From Paracoccus sp. (in: a-proteobacteria) (GTDB lineage Bacteria > Pseudomonadota > Alphaproteobacteria > Rhodobacterales > Rhodobacteraceae), in the NCBI RefSeq assembly GCF_030538695.1, contig NZ_JAUNTN010000004.1, positions 97,485 to 161,484 of the forward strand: a stretch of 64,000 nt of DNA, read 5' to 3'. Shown here one piece after another: positions 44,846 to 54,198 of the stretch (position 1 is the stretch's first letter; the number at the start of each line of letters is the position of its first letter). The position numbers and the translations under genes were made by a program. The notes under the pieces are model-generated. The model had not been told where the DNA came from. It ran no database searches and saw nothing but the letters and a program-made list of their open reading frames with translations.

Positions 44846-45993
44846 GCCCGCCCCCGGTAATCCGCCATAAACGCCGCCAGCCGGTCCAGCCCCTCGGCAA
44901 TATCCGCCGTCGCGCGGGCATAGCTGAAACGCAGCGTCCGTGCGCCCCGCAGCGGATCAAAGTCCAGCCCCGGCGTCACCGCCACCCCGGCCTGATCCAA
45001 TATCTGCCGCGCGAAAGACAGGCTGTCATCGGTCAGCGCCGACACATCGGCATAGATATAGAACGCCCCGTCCGGCGGCGCGATCCTGTCAAAACCCATC
45101 CCCGGCAGCCGCTCCAGCATCATGCGCCGGTTCTCGGCATAGGCGGCAAGGTTCTGGTTCATCTCATCCTCGGCCCCAAGCGCAGCCAAAGCGGCGACCT
45201 GACTGGCGTGCGGCGGACAGATGAACATATTCTGCGCGATCCGCTCCACCGTTCGGACATGATCGGGCGGCACCACCATCCAGCCAATCCGCCAGCCGGT
45301 CATACTGAAGTATTTGGAAAAGCTGTTGATAACATAAACCTGATCCGTCACCTCCAGCGCGGAAACGCAGCGTTCGCCATAGCTCAGCCCGTGGTAAATC
45401 TCGTCCGAGATCACGCTGACCCCCAACTCCTGCGCCCGCGCGGTCAGGCTGGCAAGCTGCTCACGGTTCAGCATGGTGCCGGACGGGTTGCCCGGCGAAG
45501 CCAGCATCAGCCCCGCCACATCCGTCGGAATCTGATCCGGGCGCGGCTGGTAACGGTTGGCAGGATCGGTCTGGATACCTACGGGTTCCAGCGACATCGC
45601 CCGCATGATCTGACGATAGGACGGATAACCCGGCTCCCCCAGCGCCACCCGGTCGCCCGCATCGAACAGCGCCGAAAACGCCAGCAGAAACGCCCCGCTG
45701 CTGCCCGGCGTCACCACCACGCGGGCCGGGTCCAGATCGACACCATACCAGCGCCGATAAAGATCCGCGATCCCCGCCCGCAGTTCCGGCAGCCCCAGCG
45801 CCACCGTATAGCCCAGCGCGTCACGGTCCAAAGCCTGCGCCAATGCCGCCCGCGCCCGCGCCGGGGCCGGGGTCGAGGGCTGGCCGACCTCCATGTGAAT
45901 GATGTGGCGGCCCGCATCTTCGGCCAGCCGCGCCTGCTCCATCACATCCATGACAATGAACGGGTCAACCTGACCCCGCTGCGACTGTTTCAT
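44842..45993 (-). CDS. Class I/II pyridoxal-phosphate aminotransferase
   Basis: 383 residues. Fold-type I motifs: 'GSSGAFLLAF' cofactor phosphate loop, 'SPGNPSGTML' (N contacting PLP), 'DEIYHGLSYG' (D-x-x-Y) and 'SFSKYFSMTGWRIGW' with the Schiff-base Lys. Substrate unknown; the family includes aspartate, alanine and aromatic aminotransferases. The ATG at 45993 begins the conserved part; the open frame upstream has none. It is divergent from a DsbA-like gene and heads a unit with the amidase. Confidence 0.92.
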   Translation of the reverse strand: MKQSQRGQVDPFIVMDVMEQARLAEDAGRHIIHMEVGQPSTPAPARARAALAQALDRDALGYTVALGLPELRAGIADLYRRWYGVDLDPARVVVTPGSSGAFLLAFSALFDAGDRVALGEPGYPSYRQIMRAMSLEPVGIQTDPANRYQPRPDQIPTDVAGLMLASPGNPSGTMLNREQLASLTARAQELGVSVISDEIYHGLSYGERCVSALEVTDQVYVINSFSKYFSMTGWRIGWMVVPPDHVRTVERIAQNMFICPPHASQVAALAALGAEDEMNQNLAAYAENRRMMLERLPGMGFDRIAPPDGAFYIYADVSALTDDSLSFARQILDQAGVAVTPGLDFDPLRGARTLRFSYARATADIAEGLDRLAAFMADYRGRA

Positions 45994-46136
45994 GGCGGCC
46001 CCCTCTGACTGTCTGCGACCTGTCCTATCCCAAGGCACAAGGCCCCGGTCAAGCGGATCACGGAAAGATGCAGGGTTTCGCCTTGCGCTTTGCGCCCGCC
46101 CGCGCCAGTTTCCGGGCAACTTACAAGGATGTGCAG

Positions 46137-46901
46137 ATGACCCGAACCACCCTTGCCGCTCTGGCCCTGACCACCGCCCTCGCCGCGCCGGCACTGGCCT
46201 TTGACCCGGCGAATATGACGGATACCGAAAAAGCCGCCTTTGGCGATGCCGTGCGCAGCTATCTGATCGACAACCCGGAAGTTCTGCTGGAGGCCATCAA
46301 CGGGCTGGAGGCCAAACAGGCCGAACAAGCCGTAGCGCAGGACCGCGTGCTGATCGACCAACACCATCAGGCGATCTTCAACGACGCCGACAGTTGGTCC
46401 GGCGGCAACCCGCAGGGTGACATCACCATGGTCGAGTTCATCGACTATAAATGCGGCGTCTGCCGCCGCTTTGCCCCGGATGTGGAAAATGCCGTCAGCA
46501 GCGATGGCAATATCCGCATCATCTTTAAGGAATACCCGATCCTTGGCCCGGAAAGCGAGCTGGCGGCGCGCTTTGCCTTGGCCGTGCGCCAGCTTGCCGG
46601 GGATGAGGCATACAAGAAAGCCCATGACGCGCTGATGATCCTGCGCGAGCCGGTCAATGACAACAGCCTGACCAAACTGGCCAATGAGCTGGGTGTCGAT
46701 GCCGCTGCCACGCTCGACCGGATGAAATCCGATGATGTGACCCGCGTGCTGATGGCCAATGCCGAACTGGGCAACGCGCTGGGGATTCAGGGAACCCCGA
46801 CCTTTGTGATCGGGGACCAGATCCTGCGCGGCGTCCCCCGTGCCGGGATCAAACCGACCGTGGACGACATCCGCGCCCAAATGGCTGCCGATAAGGGCTG
46901 A
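46137..46901 (+). CDS. DsbA-family thiol oxidoreductase, exported
   Basis: 254 residues. Signal peptide ending APALAF near residue 22, a helical N-terminal extension (residues 27-85) as in ScsC/DsbA-like proteins, then the thioredoxin domain with CGVC in 'FIDYKCGVCRRFAP' and cis-proline in 'GIQGTPTFVIG'. It likely forms or isomerises disulfides in the periplasm. An aaggat site lies before the ATG. Repeat element 5 follows the stop by four bases. Confidence 0.9.
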   Translation: MTRTTLAALALTTALAAPALAFDPANMTDTEKAAFGDAVRSYLIDNPEVLLEAINGLEAKQAEQAVAQDRVLIDQHHQAIFNDADSWSGGNPQGDITMVEFIDYKCGVCRRFAPDVENAVSSDGNIRIIFKEYPILGPESELAARFALAVRQLAGDEAYKKAHDALMILREPVNDNSLTKLANELGVDAAATLDRMKSDDVTRVLMANAELGNALGIQGTPTFVIGDQILRGVPRAGIKPTVDDIRAQMAADKG

Positions 46902-46904
46902 CCC

Positions 46905-47009
46905 GTGGGGGCGCTGCCCCCACACCCCCGGGATATTTAAGTAAAGAAGAAAGCGTCTTCTTCTTCATGCAAATATCCTATGGGGGTCCGGGGGGCGAAG
47001 CGCCCCCGG
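46905..47009. repeat. GGATATTT intergenic element 5, full double form
   Basis: Two units face each other. Left: hairpin GTGGGGG-CGCTG-CCCCCAC (46905-46923), CCCCCGGGATATTT with core at 46931-46938, tail AAGTAAAGAAGAAAG. Right, inverted: CTTCTTCTTCATGCAAATATCC with core complement at 46971-46978, then TATGGGGGTCC and hairpin GGGGGCG-AAG-CGCCCCC (46991-47007). The right unit matches element 2. Fully folded it would give a large cruciform between the DsbA-like gene and murJ. Confidence 0.87.
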
Positions 47010-47078
47010 GTTCTGCCTGATGGACAGGCGCGGCGTGGCGGCGTAAAGGGCGACGGTCGGCATAGGGGGCCTTTGCGC

Positions 47079-48623
47079 ATGAAACCAATCCGCCTGATCC
47101 GGGGCTTTCTGACCGTGGGGGGCTGGACGCTGGCCAGCCGCGCGGTGGGTTTTATCCGCGACATGATGATTGCGGCCTATCTTGGGGCCGGGCCGGTGGC
47201 GCAAGCCTATCTGGTCGCCTTTACCCTGCCCAATATGTTCCGGCGTTTCTTTGCCGAAGGTGCCTTCAACACCGCCTTTGTGCCGATGTTCGCCAAGCGG
47301 CTGGAAGCAGGCGACAACCCCCGCGCCTTTGCCGAGCAGGCTTTCGCCGGGCTGGCTTTCGTCGTGCTGATCCTGTCGGTGATTGCGACGCTGGCAATGC
47401 CCTGGCTGGTGCTGGCACAAGCGGCGGGCTTTGCCGGGGATGAACGCTTCGATCTGGCGGTGGTCTATGGCCGCATCTGTTTCCCCTATATCCTGTTCAT
47501 CTCACTGACGGCGCTGCTGTCGGGGCTGTTGAATGCGGGCGGGCGGTTCATGGCCGCTGCTGCTGCGCCGGTGCTGATGAACTTTGTCCTGATTGCGGCG
47601 ATGCTGATGGCGGATCAATTCGGCTGGGACATGGGCCTTGCGATGAGCTGGTCCACCCCGATCGCCGGGATTGCGCAGTTGGTGACGGTTTGGATTGCGG
47701 CCGCGCGCATGGGGTTCCCGCTGCGCCTGCACCGCCCCCGGCTGACACCAGAGATGCGACAATTGCTGGCCGTTGCCGCGCCTGCGGTGCTGGCGGGCGG
47801 CGTCGTGCAGATCAACCTGCTGGTGGGGCGTCAGGTCGGCTCGTTCTTTGACGGCGCGATTGCATGGCTGACCTATGCCGACCGGCTGTATCAACTGCCG
47901 CTTGGGGTGGTGGGCATTGCCATTGGCGTGGTGCTGCTGCCCGATATTTCCCGCCGCTTGCGGGCCGAGGATCACGAGGGCGGTCGTCACGCCTATAACC
48001 GCGCGGCCGAGTTCGCGCTGTTCCTGACCCTGCCCGCCGCCGTCGCGCTGGTGGTGATTGCCGGGCCGCTGATTTCTGTCCTGTTCGGGCGTGGGGCCTT
48101 TGGGGCCGAGGATGTGGCCCCCACGGCGCTGGCGCTGGCGATTTATGGCGTTGGCCTGCCGGCGTTTACCCTGCAAAAAGTCCTGCAACCGCTGTATTTC
48201 GCCCGCGAGGACACCCGCACCCCGTTCCGCTTTGCCCTATGGGCGATGGTGGTCAATGCGGTGGTGGCGCTGGGGCTGGCCCCGCTGATCGGCTTTTCCG
48301 CCGCGGCTTGGGCGACGACAATCGCGGGCTGGATCATGGTTGCGCAACTCTGGCATGGCAGCCGCCGCTTTGGCTTGGCCGCTGCGATGGACGCACGGCT
48401 GCGCCACCGTTTGCCCCGGATCATCGCAGCATCGGCCCTGATGGGCGTCGTGCTGTGGGGGATGCAGGCCGCACTGGCCGGGATGCTGGCCACGCCGGGC
48501 CAACGCTATCTGGCGCTGGCCCTGCTGGTGCTTGGCGGAATTGCGGCCTATGGCGTTGCGGCCATCGCGCTTGGTGCCTTTCGGCTGGCCGACCTGCGGG
48601 CCGGGTTACGCCGAAGCGGCTGA
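47079..48623 (+). CDS. murJ: Lipid II flippase MurJ (MviN)
   Basis: 514 residues with about 14 membrane helices. The MurJ opening is present: 'TVGGWTLASRAVGFIRDMMIA', 'AQAYLVAFTLPNMFRRFFAEGAFNTAFVP', read in parts, with the functionally important Arg in 'SRAVGFIRD' and 'PNMFRR'. It flips lipid II to the outer face for PBP1A-type enzymes such as the one 4 kb away. Frame is open upstream through the repeat element, but the conserved N-terminus starts at the ATG at 47079. The 3' end overlaps the opposite DUF934 gene by 18 bp. Confidence 0.95.
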   Translation: MKPIRLIRGFLTVGGWTLASRAVGFIRDMMIAAYLGAGPVAQAYLVAFTLPNMFRRFFAEGAFNTAFVPMFAKRLEAGDNPRAFAEQAFAGLAFVVLILSVIATLAMPWLVLAQAAGFAGDERFDLAVVYGRICFPYILFISLTALLSGLLNAGGRFMAAAAAPVLMNFVLIAAMLMADQFGWDMGLAMSWSTPIAGIAQLVTVWIAAARMGFPLRLHRPRLTPEMRQLLAVAAPAVLAGGVVQINLLVGRQVGSFFDGAIAWLTYADRLYQLPLGVVGIAIGVVLLPDISRRLRAEDHEGGRHAYNRAAEFALFLTLPAAVALVVIAGPLISVLFGRGAFGAEDVAPTALALAIYGVGLPAFTLQKVLQPLYFAREDTRTPFRFALWAMVVNAVVALGLAPLIGFSAAAWATTIAGWIMVAQLWHGSRRFGLAAAMDARLRHRLPRIIAASALMGVVLWGMQAALAGMLATPGQRYLALALLVLGGIAAYGVAAIALGAFRLADLRAGLRRSG

Positions 48624-49010
48624 GCCGCGCAACCGCGCCTGATAGTCATTCGCCTGCCAGTCGGCACGGGCCAGCCATTGTTTCTCGGGCTGGCGGGCGG
48701 CCAGATCATCGCTGATCTCGACCTCATCGAACCCCACGCGGCGGGCCATCGCATATTGATCGGCCAGCAAATGCCCCGAGGCCCGCAGCCGCCCGGAAAA
48801 GCCCTGACGACGCAGGCTGCGGGCCAGCGTAAAGCCGCGCCCGTCGGCAAAGGACGGGAACGGAATACGGATCGCAGGCGCGGCCAGAAGTTCCGGGGTC
48901 AAACCGTCGGGGTCGCTGTCATGGGGCAGGTCAACCCCCTGCCCCTCTGCGCCCCAGCCAAGGGTCCAGTCATCAGGCGAAAAGCCCTTGTCGGTCACAA
49001 TCACGCTCAT
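48606..49010 (-). CDS. DUF934 family protein of the sulfate assimilation cluster
   Basis: 134 residues with the DUF934 core 'IRIPFPSFADGRGFTLARSLRRQGFSGRLRASGHLLADQYAMARRVGFDEVEI', read in parts (FxDGRgfslar, G.llrDQ). Function not established; the family is almost always found next to sulfite reductase and PAPS/APS reductase genes. It overlaps cysH by 4 bp as the last gene of the operon and runs 18 bp into the end of murJ on the other strand. Confidence 0.9.
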   Translation of the reverse strand: MSVIVTDKGFSPDDWTLGWGAEGQGVDLPHDSDPDGLTPELLAAPAIRIPFPSFADGRGFTLARSLRRQGFSGRLRASGHLLADQYAMARRVGFDEVEISDDLAARQPEKQWLARADWQANDYQARLRGSAASA

Positions 49011-49750
49011 GCGGCCTCCTCCTCGGTGGTGGCGGGTTGCGTTACAGGGCCGCGCACGATGCGACCGTCAACGAAATGGATGCCACATTCTTCTTTTTCA
49101 CTGCCCCGCCAGCGACCGGCGCGAGGATCTTCCCCTGCTTTGGTCGGGCTGGTGCAAGGCACGCAGCCGATCGAGCGATAGCCCCGGTCGATCAGCGGGT
49201 GACGCGGCAGATCGTGGGCGGCGATATAGGCCGCGATGTCCTGCGCGGTCCAGTCCGCCAGCGGATTCAGCTTCAGCCGCTGACCGTCCCATTCGACAAC
49301 GGGCAATTCTGCCCGCGCACCGGTCTGGAACCGTTTGCGCCCGGTGATCCAGCTCTCGAACCCCTCCAGCGCCTTGGCCAGCGGACGGCCTTTGCGCAGG
49401 CGGCAGCAGGCATCCGGGTTGCGCTTGTTCAGGTCGCCATCCGGGTCTTCGGCAATCAGTTCCGCCGGGTCGGGGCGCTGGATGCGCAGATCGGTCAGGC
49501 CAAGATGCTCGGCCACCTGCTGCTGATAGGCCAGCGTTTCGGGGAACAGCACCTGCGTGTCCAGAAACAGCACCGGCAGATCACGCCGCTGTTGCGCGAC
49601 CAGATGCAGCAGAACCACCGCATCCGCCCCGAAACTGGACACCAGCGCGATGCGGCCAAAGCGCGCATCGTTCAGCGCCTTTTCCAGCCGTGCAGGCGCG
49701 TCCAGCGCGGCATATTCAGCGTTCAGCGTCTTGATTTCATGCGGCTGCAT
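49007..49750 (-). CDS. cysH: APS/PAPS reductase (4Fe-4S type)
   Basis: 247 residues. PP-loop-like 'LVSSFGADAVVLLHL', cluster cysteines in 'DACCRLRK' and 'SIGCVPC' (two Cys-Cys pairs, the mark of the [4Fe-4S] APS-reducing branch) and the catalytic Cys in KEECGIH. It reduces activated sulfate to sulfite with thioredoxin. The ATG at 49750 overlaps cysI by 14 bp; upstream in-frame sequence is inside cysI. Confidence 0.94.
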   Translation of the reverse strand: MQPHEIKTLNAEYAALDAPARLEKALNDARFGRIALVSSFGADAVVLLHLVAQQRRDLPVLFLDTQVLFPETLAYQQQVAEHLGLTDLRIQRPDPAELIAEDPDGDLNKRNPDACCRLRKGRPLAKALEGFESWITGRKRFQTGARAELPVVEWDGQRLKLNPLADWTAQDIAAYIAAHDLPRHPLIDRGYRSIGCVPCTSPTKAGEDPRAGRWRGSEKEECGIHFVDGRIVRGPVTQPATTEEEAA

Positions 49751-51401
49751 CTGCCACCTCTTGCGCATAAAGCGCCTCTTTGAATGGGGCCACGCCAAGG
49801 CGGGCCACCGCATCCACAAAGGTTTCACCTTCGGCACGGATCTCCAGATAGCGGCGCAACATCCGGGCAATTGCCGGAACCAGTGCGTCATAGCTGAACC
49901 CCGGCCCGGCACGTTCGCCAAGGCGCATCGCCTCGGTCCCGTCGCCGCCGATCGTCACCTGATAATTTTCGACGCCGGCACGATCCAGACCAAGGATGCC
50001 GATATGGCCGACATGGTGATGCCCACAGGCGTTGATGCAACCGGAAATCTTGATCTTCAGCGGACCAACCGCCTCCTCCAGCCCTTCGGCTTGCAGATGG
50101 GTGGCAATCGCCTGCGCCACCGGGATAGAACGTGCGGTCGCAAGGGCGCAGTAATCCATGCCGGGGCAAGCGATGATGTCCGAGGCCAGCCCGACATTCG
50201 CCGTTGCCAGCCCCACCCCACGCAGCGCCGCGTAAAGCGCGGGCAGGTCGGCGCGGCGGACATGCGGCAGAATGGCGTTCTGTTCGTGGCTGATGCGAAT
50301 GTCGCCATAGCCGTAACGATCCGCCAGATCGGCAATCACCCGCATCTGCGCCGACGAGGCATCGCCCGGCGTCTCGCCATGCGCTTTCAGGCTGATGGTG
50401 ACGATGGCATGATCCGCGCGCTTATGCGGGTGCAGGTTGGTATCGGTAAAGCTGCGGAAGGCCGGATCGGCCGCCCGCGCGGCCTCATAGCCCGCCAGAT
50501 CGCCCGCCACGAAATCCGGCGCGGTGAAATCGGCGCGAATCCGGGCCAGCTCTTGCTGGTCGGCGCCGGTCCATTCGGCGCGCAGCCGTTGGAAACGGGC
50601 CTCGATCCGCTCGCGCAGGTAATCGAGGCCAAGCTCATGCACGGCAATCTTGATGCGGGCCTTATACTTGTTATCGCGGCGGCCAAGGGCGTTATATTCG
50701 CCCAGAATCGCCTCGACATAGGGCAGCAGATCGGCGGCGGGCAGGAAATCGCGCACGACCTTGCCGACCATGGGCGTGCGGCCAAGGCCGCCACCGATCA
50801 TCACCTCGAAACCCTCGGCTCCATTGCTGCGGATCATCCGCAGCCCGATGTCATGGGCGCGGGTCACGGCGCGGTCATTCGGGCTGCCGGTAATGGCAAT
50901 CTTGAACTTGCGCGGCAGGAACTGGAACTCGGGGTGGTCGGTGGAATACTGGCGCAGCAATTCGGCAAAGGGACGCGGGTCCGCGACCTCATCGGCGGCG
51001 GCACCGGCAAAGGGGTCAGCCGTCACGTTGCGCACGCAATTGCCGCTGGTCTGAATGGCGTGGATACCGACCTCGCCCAAGGCGTCCAGAATGTCGGGGA
51101 CATCCACCAGCTTCGGCCAGTTGAACTGGATATTCTGGCGCGTGGTAAAATGGCCATAGCCACGATCCCAGCGGTCGGCCACATCGGCCAGACGGCGCAT
51201 CTGATCGGGGTTCAGGCTGCCATAGGGGATTGCAACCCGCAGCATATAGGCGTGCAGTTGCAGATAAACCCCGTTCATCAGCCGCAACGGGCGGAACTCG
51301 GCCTCGGTCAGACTGCCATCCAGCCGCCGCGCGACCTGAGCGCGGAACTGCGCGTTACGGGCGGCAAGGGCGGCGCGGTCAAAATCGGTATAGTGATACA
51401 T
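49737..51401 (-). CDS. cysI: Sulfite (nitrite/sulfite) reductase haemoprotein
   Basis: 554 residues with two ferredoxin-like/sirohaem repeats: 'GYGHFTTRQNIQFNW' and 'TSGNCVRNVT' in the first half, and the sirohaem-[4Fe-4S] cysteines in 'CPGMDYCALA' and 'ISGCINACGHHHVG'. It reduces sulfite to sulfide by six electrons. No cysJ flavoprotein is adjacent, so ferredoxin or another donor is likely. It sits between DUF2849 and cysH with overlaps on both sides. Confidence 0.93.
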   Translation of the reverse strand: MYHYTDFDRAALAARNAQFRAQVARRLDGSLTEAEFRPLRLMNGVYLQLHAYMLRVAIPYGSLNPDQMRRLADVADRWDRGYGHFTTRQNIQFNWPKLVDVPDILDALGEVGIHAIQTSGNCVRNVTADPFAGAAADEVADPRPFAELLRQYSTDHPEFQFLPRKFKIAITGSPNDRAVTRAHDIGLRMIRSNGAEGFEVMIGGGLGRTPMVGKVVRDFLPAADLLPYVEAILGEYNALGRRDNKYKARIKIAVHELGLDYLRERIEARFQRLRAEWTGADQQELARIRADFTAPDFVAGDLAGYEAARAADPAFRSFTDTNLHPHKRADHAIVTISLKAHGETPGDASSAQMRVIADLADRYGYGDIRISHEQNAILPHVRRADLPALYAALRGVGLATANVGLASDIIACPGMDYCALATARSIPVAQAIATHLQAEGLEEAVGPLKIKISGCINACGHHHVGHIGILGLDRAGVENYQVTIGGDGTEAMRLGERAGPGFSYDALVPAIARMLRRYLEIRAEGETFVDAVARLGVAPFKEALYAQEVADAAA

Positions 51402-51694
51402 CAGGCGCGCTCCTGCTTGCCGTGGAAACGGTTGGATGGGCCGGTGGCCCGAAAAGTCTCGCGGAAATGATCGGGGGCGGCATGGCCATCAGCCACCGCA
51501 ACGCTGGTCAGATAGGGACCGACGACAGCATCTTCCTGCGCCTCGGCCCATGACAGGCGGACGGGGGCAGCCTCGGCATCCAGCAATTCCGCGTCACGCA
51601 TCAGCGCCGACCAGCGGTTATCGGCAGTCAGATAGACGACCTCGCCGTTGCGAAGGTCGTTGGCGGTGACAATCTGGGTCGTGGCGCGGGCCAT
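51401..51694 (-). CDS. DUF2849 family protein, first gene of the sulfur assimilation operon
   Basis: 97 residues, 'IVTANDLRNGEVVYLTADNRWSALMRDAELL' being the DUF2849 core (a small beta protein). It is nearly always placed directly before cysI in alphaproteobacteria and its role is unknown. The ATG at 51694 is followed at once by the conserved core; it overlaps the cysI start by one base. The 177 bp upstream (51695-51871) hold the likely operon promoter, but no element could be named. Confidence 0.87.
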   Translation of the reverse strand: MARATTQIVTANDLRNGEVVYLTADNRWSALMRDAELLDAEAAPVRLSWAEAQEDAVVGPYLTSVAVADGHAAPDHFRETFRATGPSNRFHGKQERA

Positions 51695-51871
51695 ATGGAA
51701 TCCCCTGGCTGATACGGACAGGCACAACCTAATGCCCACCGCGCCCGGACCCAATGAAGCCGTTTGGTCGATTTTCGCGCGTCCAGAGAACGCCTTTACC
51801 GCCGCACCGCGCCAAAAGAAAAAACCATTCCCGCGGGGCGTTTCAGGGGTGGCCTGAGCGCCACAAACCCG

Positions 51872-52345
51872 TCAGATTGATTCCGTATCCAGCGGGTAAG
51901 CGGTGGAAAACTTCATCCGCTCCATCGAAAAATGGCTGGTCACGTTTTTCAGCGCCACCCGGTCGGTCAGGCGTTTGTAAAACGCATCATAGCCCGCCAT
52001 ATCCGGCACCGCGACACGCAGCAGGTAGTCCATTTCTCCGGCCATGCGGTAAACCTCGACCACCTCGGGCAGCTCATGCGTGGCGGCGGTAAAGGCATCG
52101 CGCCATTCGGGGGAATGGTCGCTGGCCTCGACGGCGACGAAAACATGCAGGCCAAGACCGATCTTCTCCGGGTTCACCAGCGCCACGCGGCCGGTGATGA
52201 TCCCGGTGTCCTCCAGCTTTTGCACGCGCTTCCAGCAGGGAGTCTGCGACAGGCCCACCCGTTCAGCCAGCATTTTCAGCGGGATGGTGGCATCGGCCTG
52301 CAATTCGGCCAGGATCTTGCGGTCGATACGGTCAAGCTGGGTCAT
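51872..52345 (-). CDS. Lrp/AsnC-family transcriptional regulator
   Basis: 157 residues: N-terminal helix-turn-helix '[42 protein letters not shown]', read in parts, and C-terminal RAM ligand-binding domain with '[20 protein letters not shown]'. Members sense amino acids and act as octamers or larger. It is coupled by 4 bp to the preceding rhomboid-like gene rather than to the sulfur operon that follows. The ending '[12 protein letters not shown]' fits the Lrp-like subclass. Confidence 0.92.
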   Translation of the reverse strand: MTQLDRIDRKILAELQADATIPLKMLAERVGLSQTPCWKRVQKLEDTGIITGRVALVNPEKIGLGLHVFVAVEASDHSPEWRDAFTAATHELPEVVEVYRMAGEMDYLLRVAVPDMAGYDAFYKRLTDRVALKNVTSHFSMERMKFSTAYPLDTESI

Positions 52346-53046
52346 GTGCGGTCCCGGATATGGCGCAGCGTGCGGGCCAGCCCGCCGGGGATCAGCACGA
52401 AGCTCAGCAGAAAGCCCACGGCAAAGCCCGCAACCTCGGCAATCCAGCCATAGCCCGCGCCGCCAAAGACAATGCCGAACACAAGCTGAAAGGTCAGCAG
52501 CACCCCAATCAGAGTGAAGGCGCGGAACTGGTTGGCGTTTTCATAGCCAAGCCGCAGCCACAGCAAAAAGGTGAACGCCCCGACCAGCCCGTAAACCGCC
52601 GGAAACCCACCCATCAGCGGCCCAAACCGCACCCCGATCAGCACATTCACCGCCGTATAGATCAGCGCCCCACCAATGGCCGAGCCAAAGAACAGCGCCA
52701 GCACCGCAGCCGGGCGGAACTGTTCCGCCACCATCTTGCCAAGCGCCAGCGTGAACACCGCGACGAACACGGCCTGCATCGGGCTGATGTGAATGAACGG
52801 ATAGGTCAGCAGCCGCCACAATTGCGCATTGCCCCAATCGCCGGTCATCACCGCACGCAGGATGAACTCGGGCGCAAAGGCGGTGCGCTCCAGCACGGCC
52901 TGGCGCAGGCCGATCCCCTGCGCACCGCCGATCAGCCCGGTTTGCGCAAGGCCAAAGGCGATTTCCGAGATAACCAGCGGCGCAATCAGCAGCCAAACCA
53001 CCGGCGGCAGCGGATTGATGGGGGATTCATTGACGGACGAACGCAT
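52342..53046 (-). CDS. Rhomboid-fold membrane protein lacking catalytic residues
   Basis: 234 residues, six to seven membrane helices in rhomboid order: '[18 protein letters not shown]' (loop 1 and helix 2 region), then '[16 protein letters not shown]', and '[15 protein letters not shown]'. In active rhomboids these read HxxxxHxxxN, GASGxxFGLxGA and AHLGG. Here Ser is replaced by F148, the catalytic His by E204, and the oxyanion His/Asn by Q91 and V95, so proteolysis is not expected. It probably works as a pseudoprotease binding membrane proteins. Translationally coupled to the lrp gene downstream (4-bp overlap). Confidence 0.82.
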   Translation of the reverse strand: MRSSVNESPINPLPPVVWLLIAPLVISEIAFGLAQTGLIGGAQGIGLRQAVLERTAFAPEFILRAVMTGDWGNAQLWRLLTYPFIHISPMQAVFVAVFTLALGKMVAEQFRPAAVLALFFGSAIGGALIYTAVNVLIGVRFGPLMGGFPAVYGLVGAFTFLLWLRLGYENANQFRAFTLIGVLLTFQLVFGIVFGGAGYGWIAEVAGFAVGFLLSFVLIPGGLARTLRHIRDRT

Positions 53047-53136
53047 AAAGACCTCTGGCTAACGGCGCGGTTGCGCCCGTTCCGGTCAACAGGTAATCCA
53101 GCCGCGACCAATTTGCAAAGCCGCAGGCGCAGAACC

Positions 53137-54162
53137 ATGAGCGATCAGACCACCCCGACCCGTATCTTTTCCGGCATCCAGCCCTCGGGCAACCTGACGC
53201 TGGGCAATTATCTGGGGGCCTTGCGCCGCTTTGCCAGCTATCAGAAGCCCGGCGTGGAAAGCATTTACTGCGTCGTCGATCTGCACGCCGTCACCGTCTG
53301 GCAAGACCCCGAGGCCCTGCGTCGCCAGACCCGCGAGCTGACCGCCGGCTTCATCGCCAGCGGCATCGACCCGGACCAATCCATCCTGTTCAACCAGTCG
53401 CAGGTTCCAGCCCATGCCGGGCTTGGCTGGCTGATGAATTGCGTGGCCCGGATGGGCTGGATGAACCGCATGACCCAGTTCAAGGACAAGGCGGGCAAGA
53501 ATGCCGAAAAGGTCAGCCTTGGGCTTTACGCCTATCCGGCGCTGATGGCGGCCGATATTCTGACCTATCACGCCAGCCATGTGCCGGTGGGCGAGGATCA
53601 GAAACAGCATGTCGAGCTGACCCGCGACATCGCCGCCAAGTTCAACCATGATTATGGCGTGGATTTCTTTCCCCTGCCCGTCCCGCTGATCGAAGGCACC
53701 GCCACCCGCGTCATGTCGCTGCGCGACGGCAGCAAGAAAATGTCGAAATCCGACCCGTCGGACGCCAGCCGCATCAACCTGACCGATGACGCAGACACCA
53801 TCGCGCAGAAAATCCGCAAGGCCCGCACCGATGCGGACCCGCTGCCCGCCAGCGCCGAAGGGCTGGCCGACCGCCCCGAGGCCCGCAATCTGGTCAATAT
53901 CTATGCCGCGCTGTCGGATATGACCGCCGATCAGGTCTGCGCCCGGTTCGAGGGTCAGGGCTTTGGCGCGTTCAAGCCGGAACTGGCCGATCTGGCGGTC
54001 TCGGTCCTGTCACCGATCAGCACCCGCATGTCGGAACTGACCGCCGACCCGGCCGAAATCGACCGCATCCTGACCCGCGGCGCCGACCGGGCCAGCGCCA
54101 TCGCGCAGCCGATCCTTGACCGGGCCAAGGACATCATGGGCATGATCGGCCGCACGGGCTGA
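53137..54162 (+). CDS. trpS: Tryptophanyl-tRNA synthetase
   Basis: 341 residues. Class I signatures: the HIGH equivalent in '[13 protein letters not shown]' (residues 17-29) and KKMSKSD in the 200s. '[10 protein letters not shown]' and '[16 protein letters not shown]' are typical TrpS blocks. It charges tRNA(Trp). The ATG at 53137 is followed at once by the conserved '[10 protein letters not shown]'. Divergent from the rhomboid gene with 90 bp between. Confidence 0.97.
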   Translation: MSDQTTPTRIFSGIQPSGNLTLGNYLGALRRFASYQKPGVESIYCVVDLHAVTVWQDPEALRRQTRELTAGFIASGIDPDQSILFNQSQVPAHAGLGWLMNCVARMGWMNRMTQFKDKAGKNAEKVSLGLYAYPALMAADILTYHASHVPVGEDQKQHVELTRDIAAKFNHDYGVDFFPLPVPLIEGTATRVMSLRDGSKKMSKSDPSDASRINLTDDADTIAQKIRKARTDADPLPASAEGLADRPEARNLVNIYAALSDMTADQVCARFEGQGFGAFKPELADLAVSVLSPISTRMSELTADPAEIDRILTRGADRASAIAQPILDRAKDIMGMIGRTG

Positions 54163-54198
54163 CGCTGGCCGCGCCTGACGCGGGGAAAGGAACGGCGC

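Noticed and set aside
51780-51870. T-rich stretch with short palindrome behind lrp, as a terminator
   Set aside because: The stem next to the T run (CCCGCGGG) is only self-complementary without a loop, so folding is doubtful.
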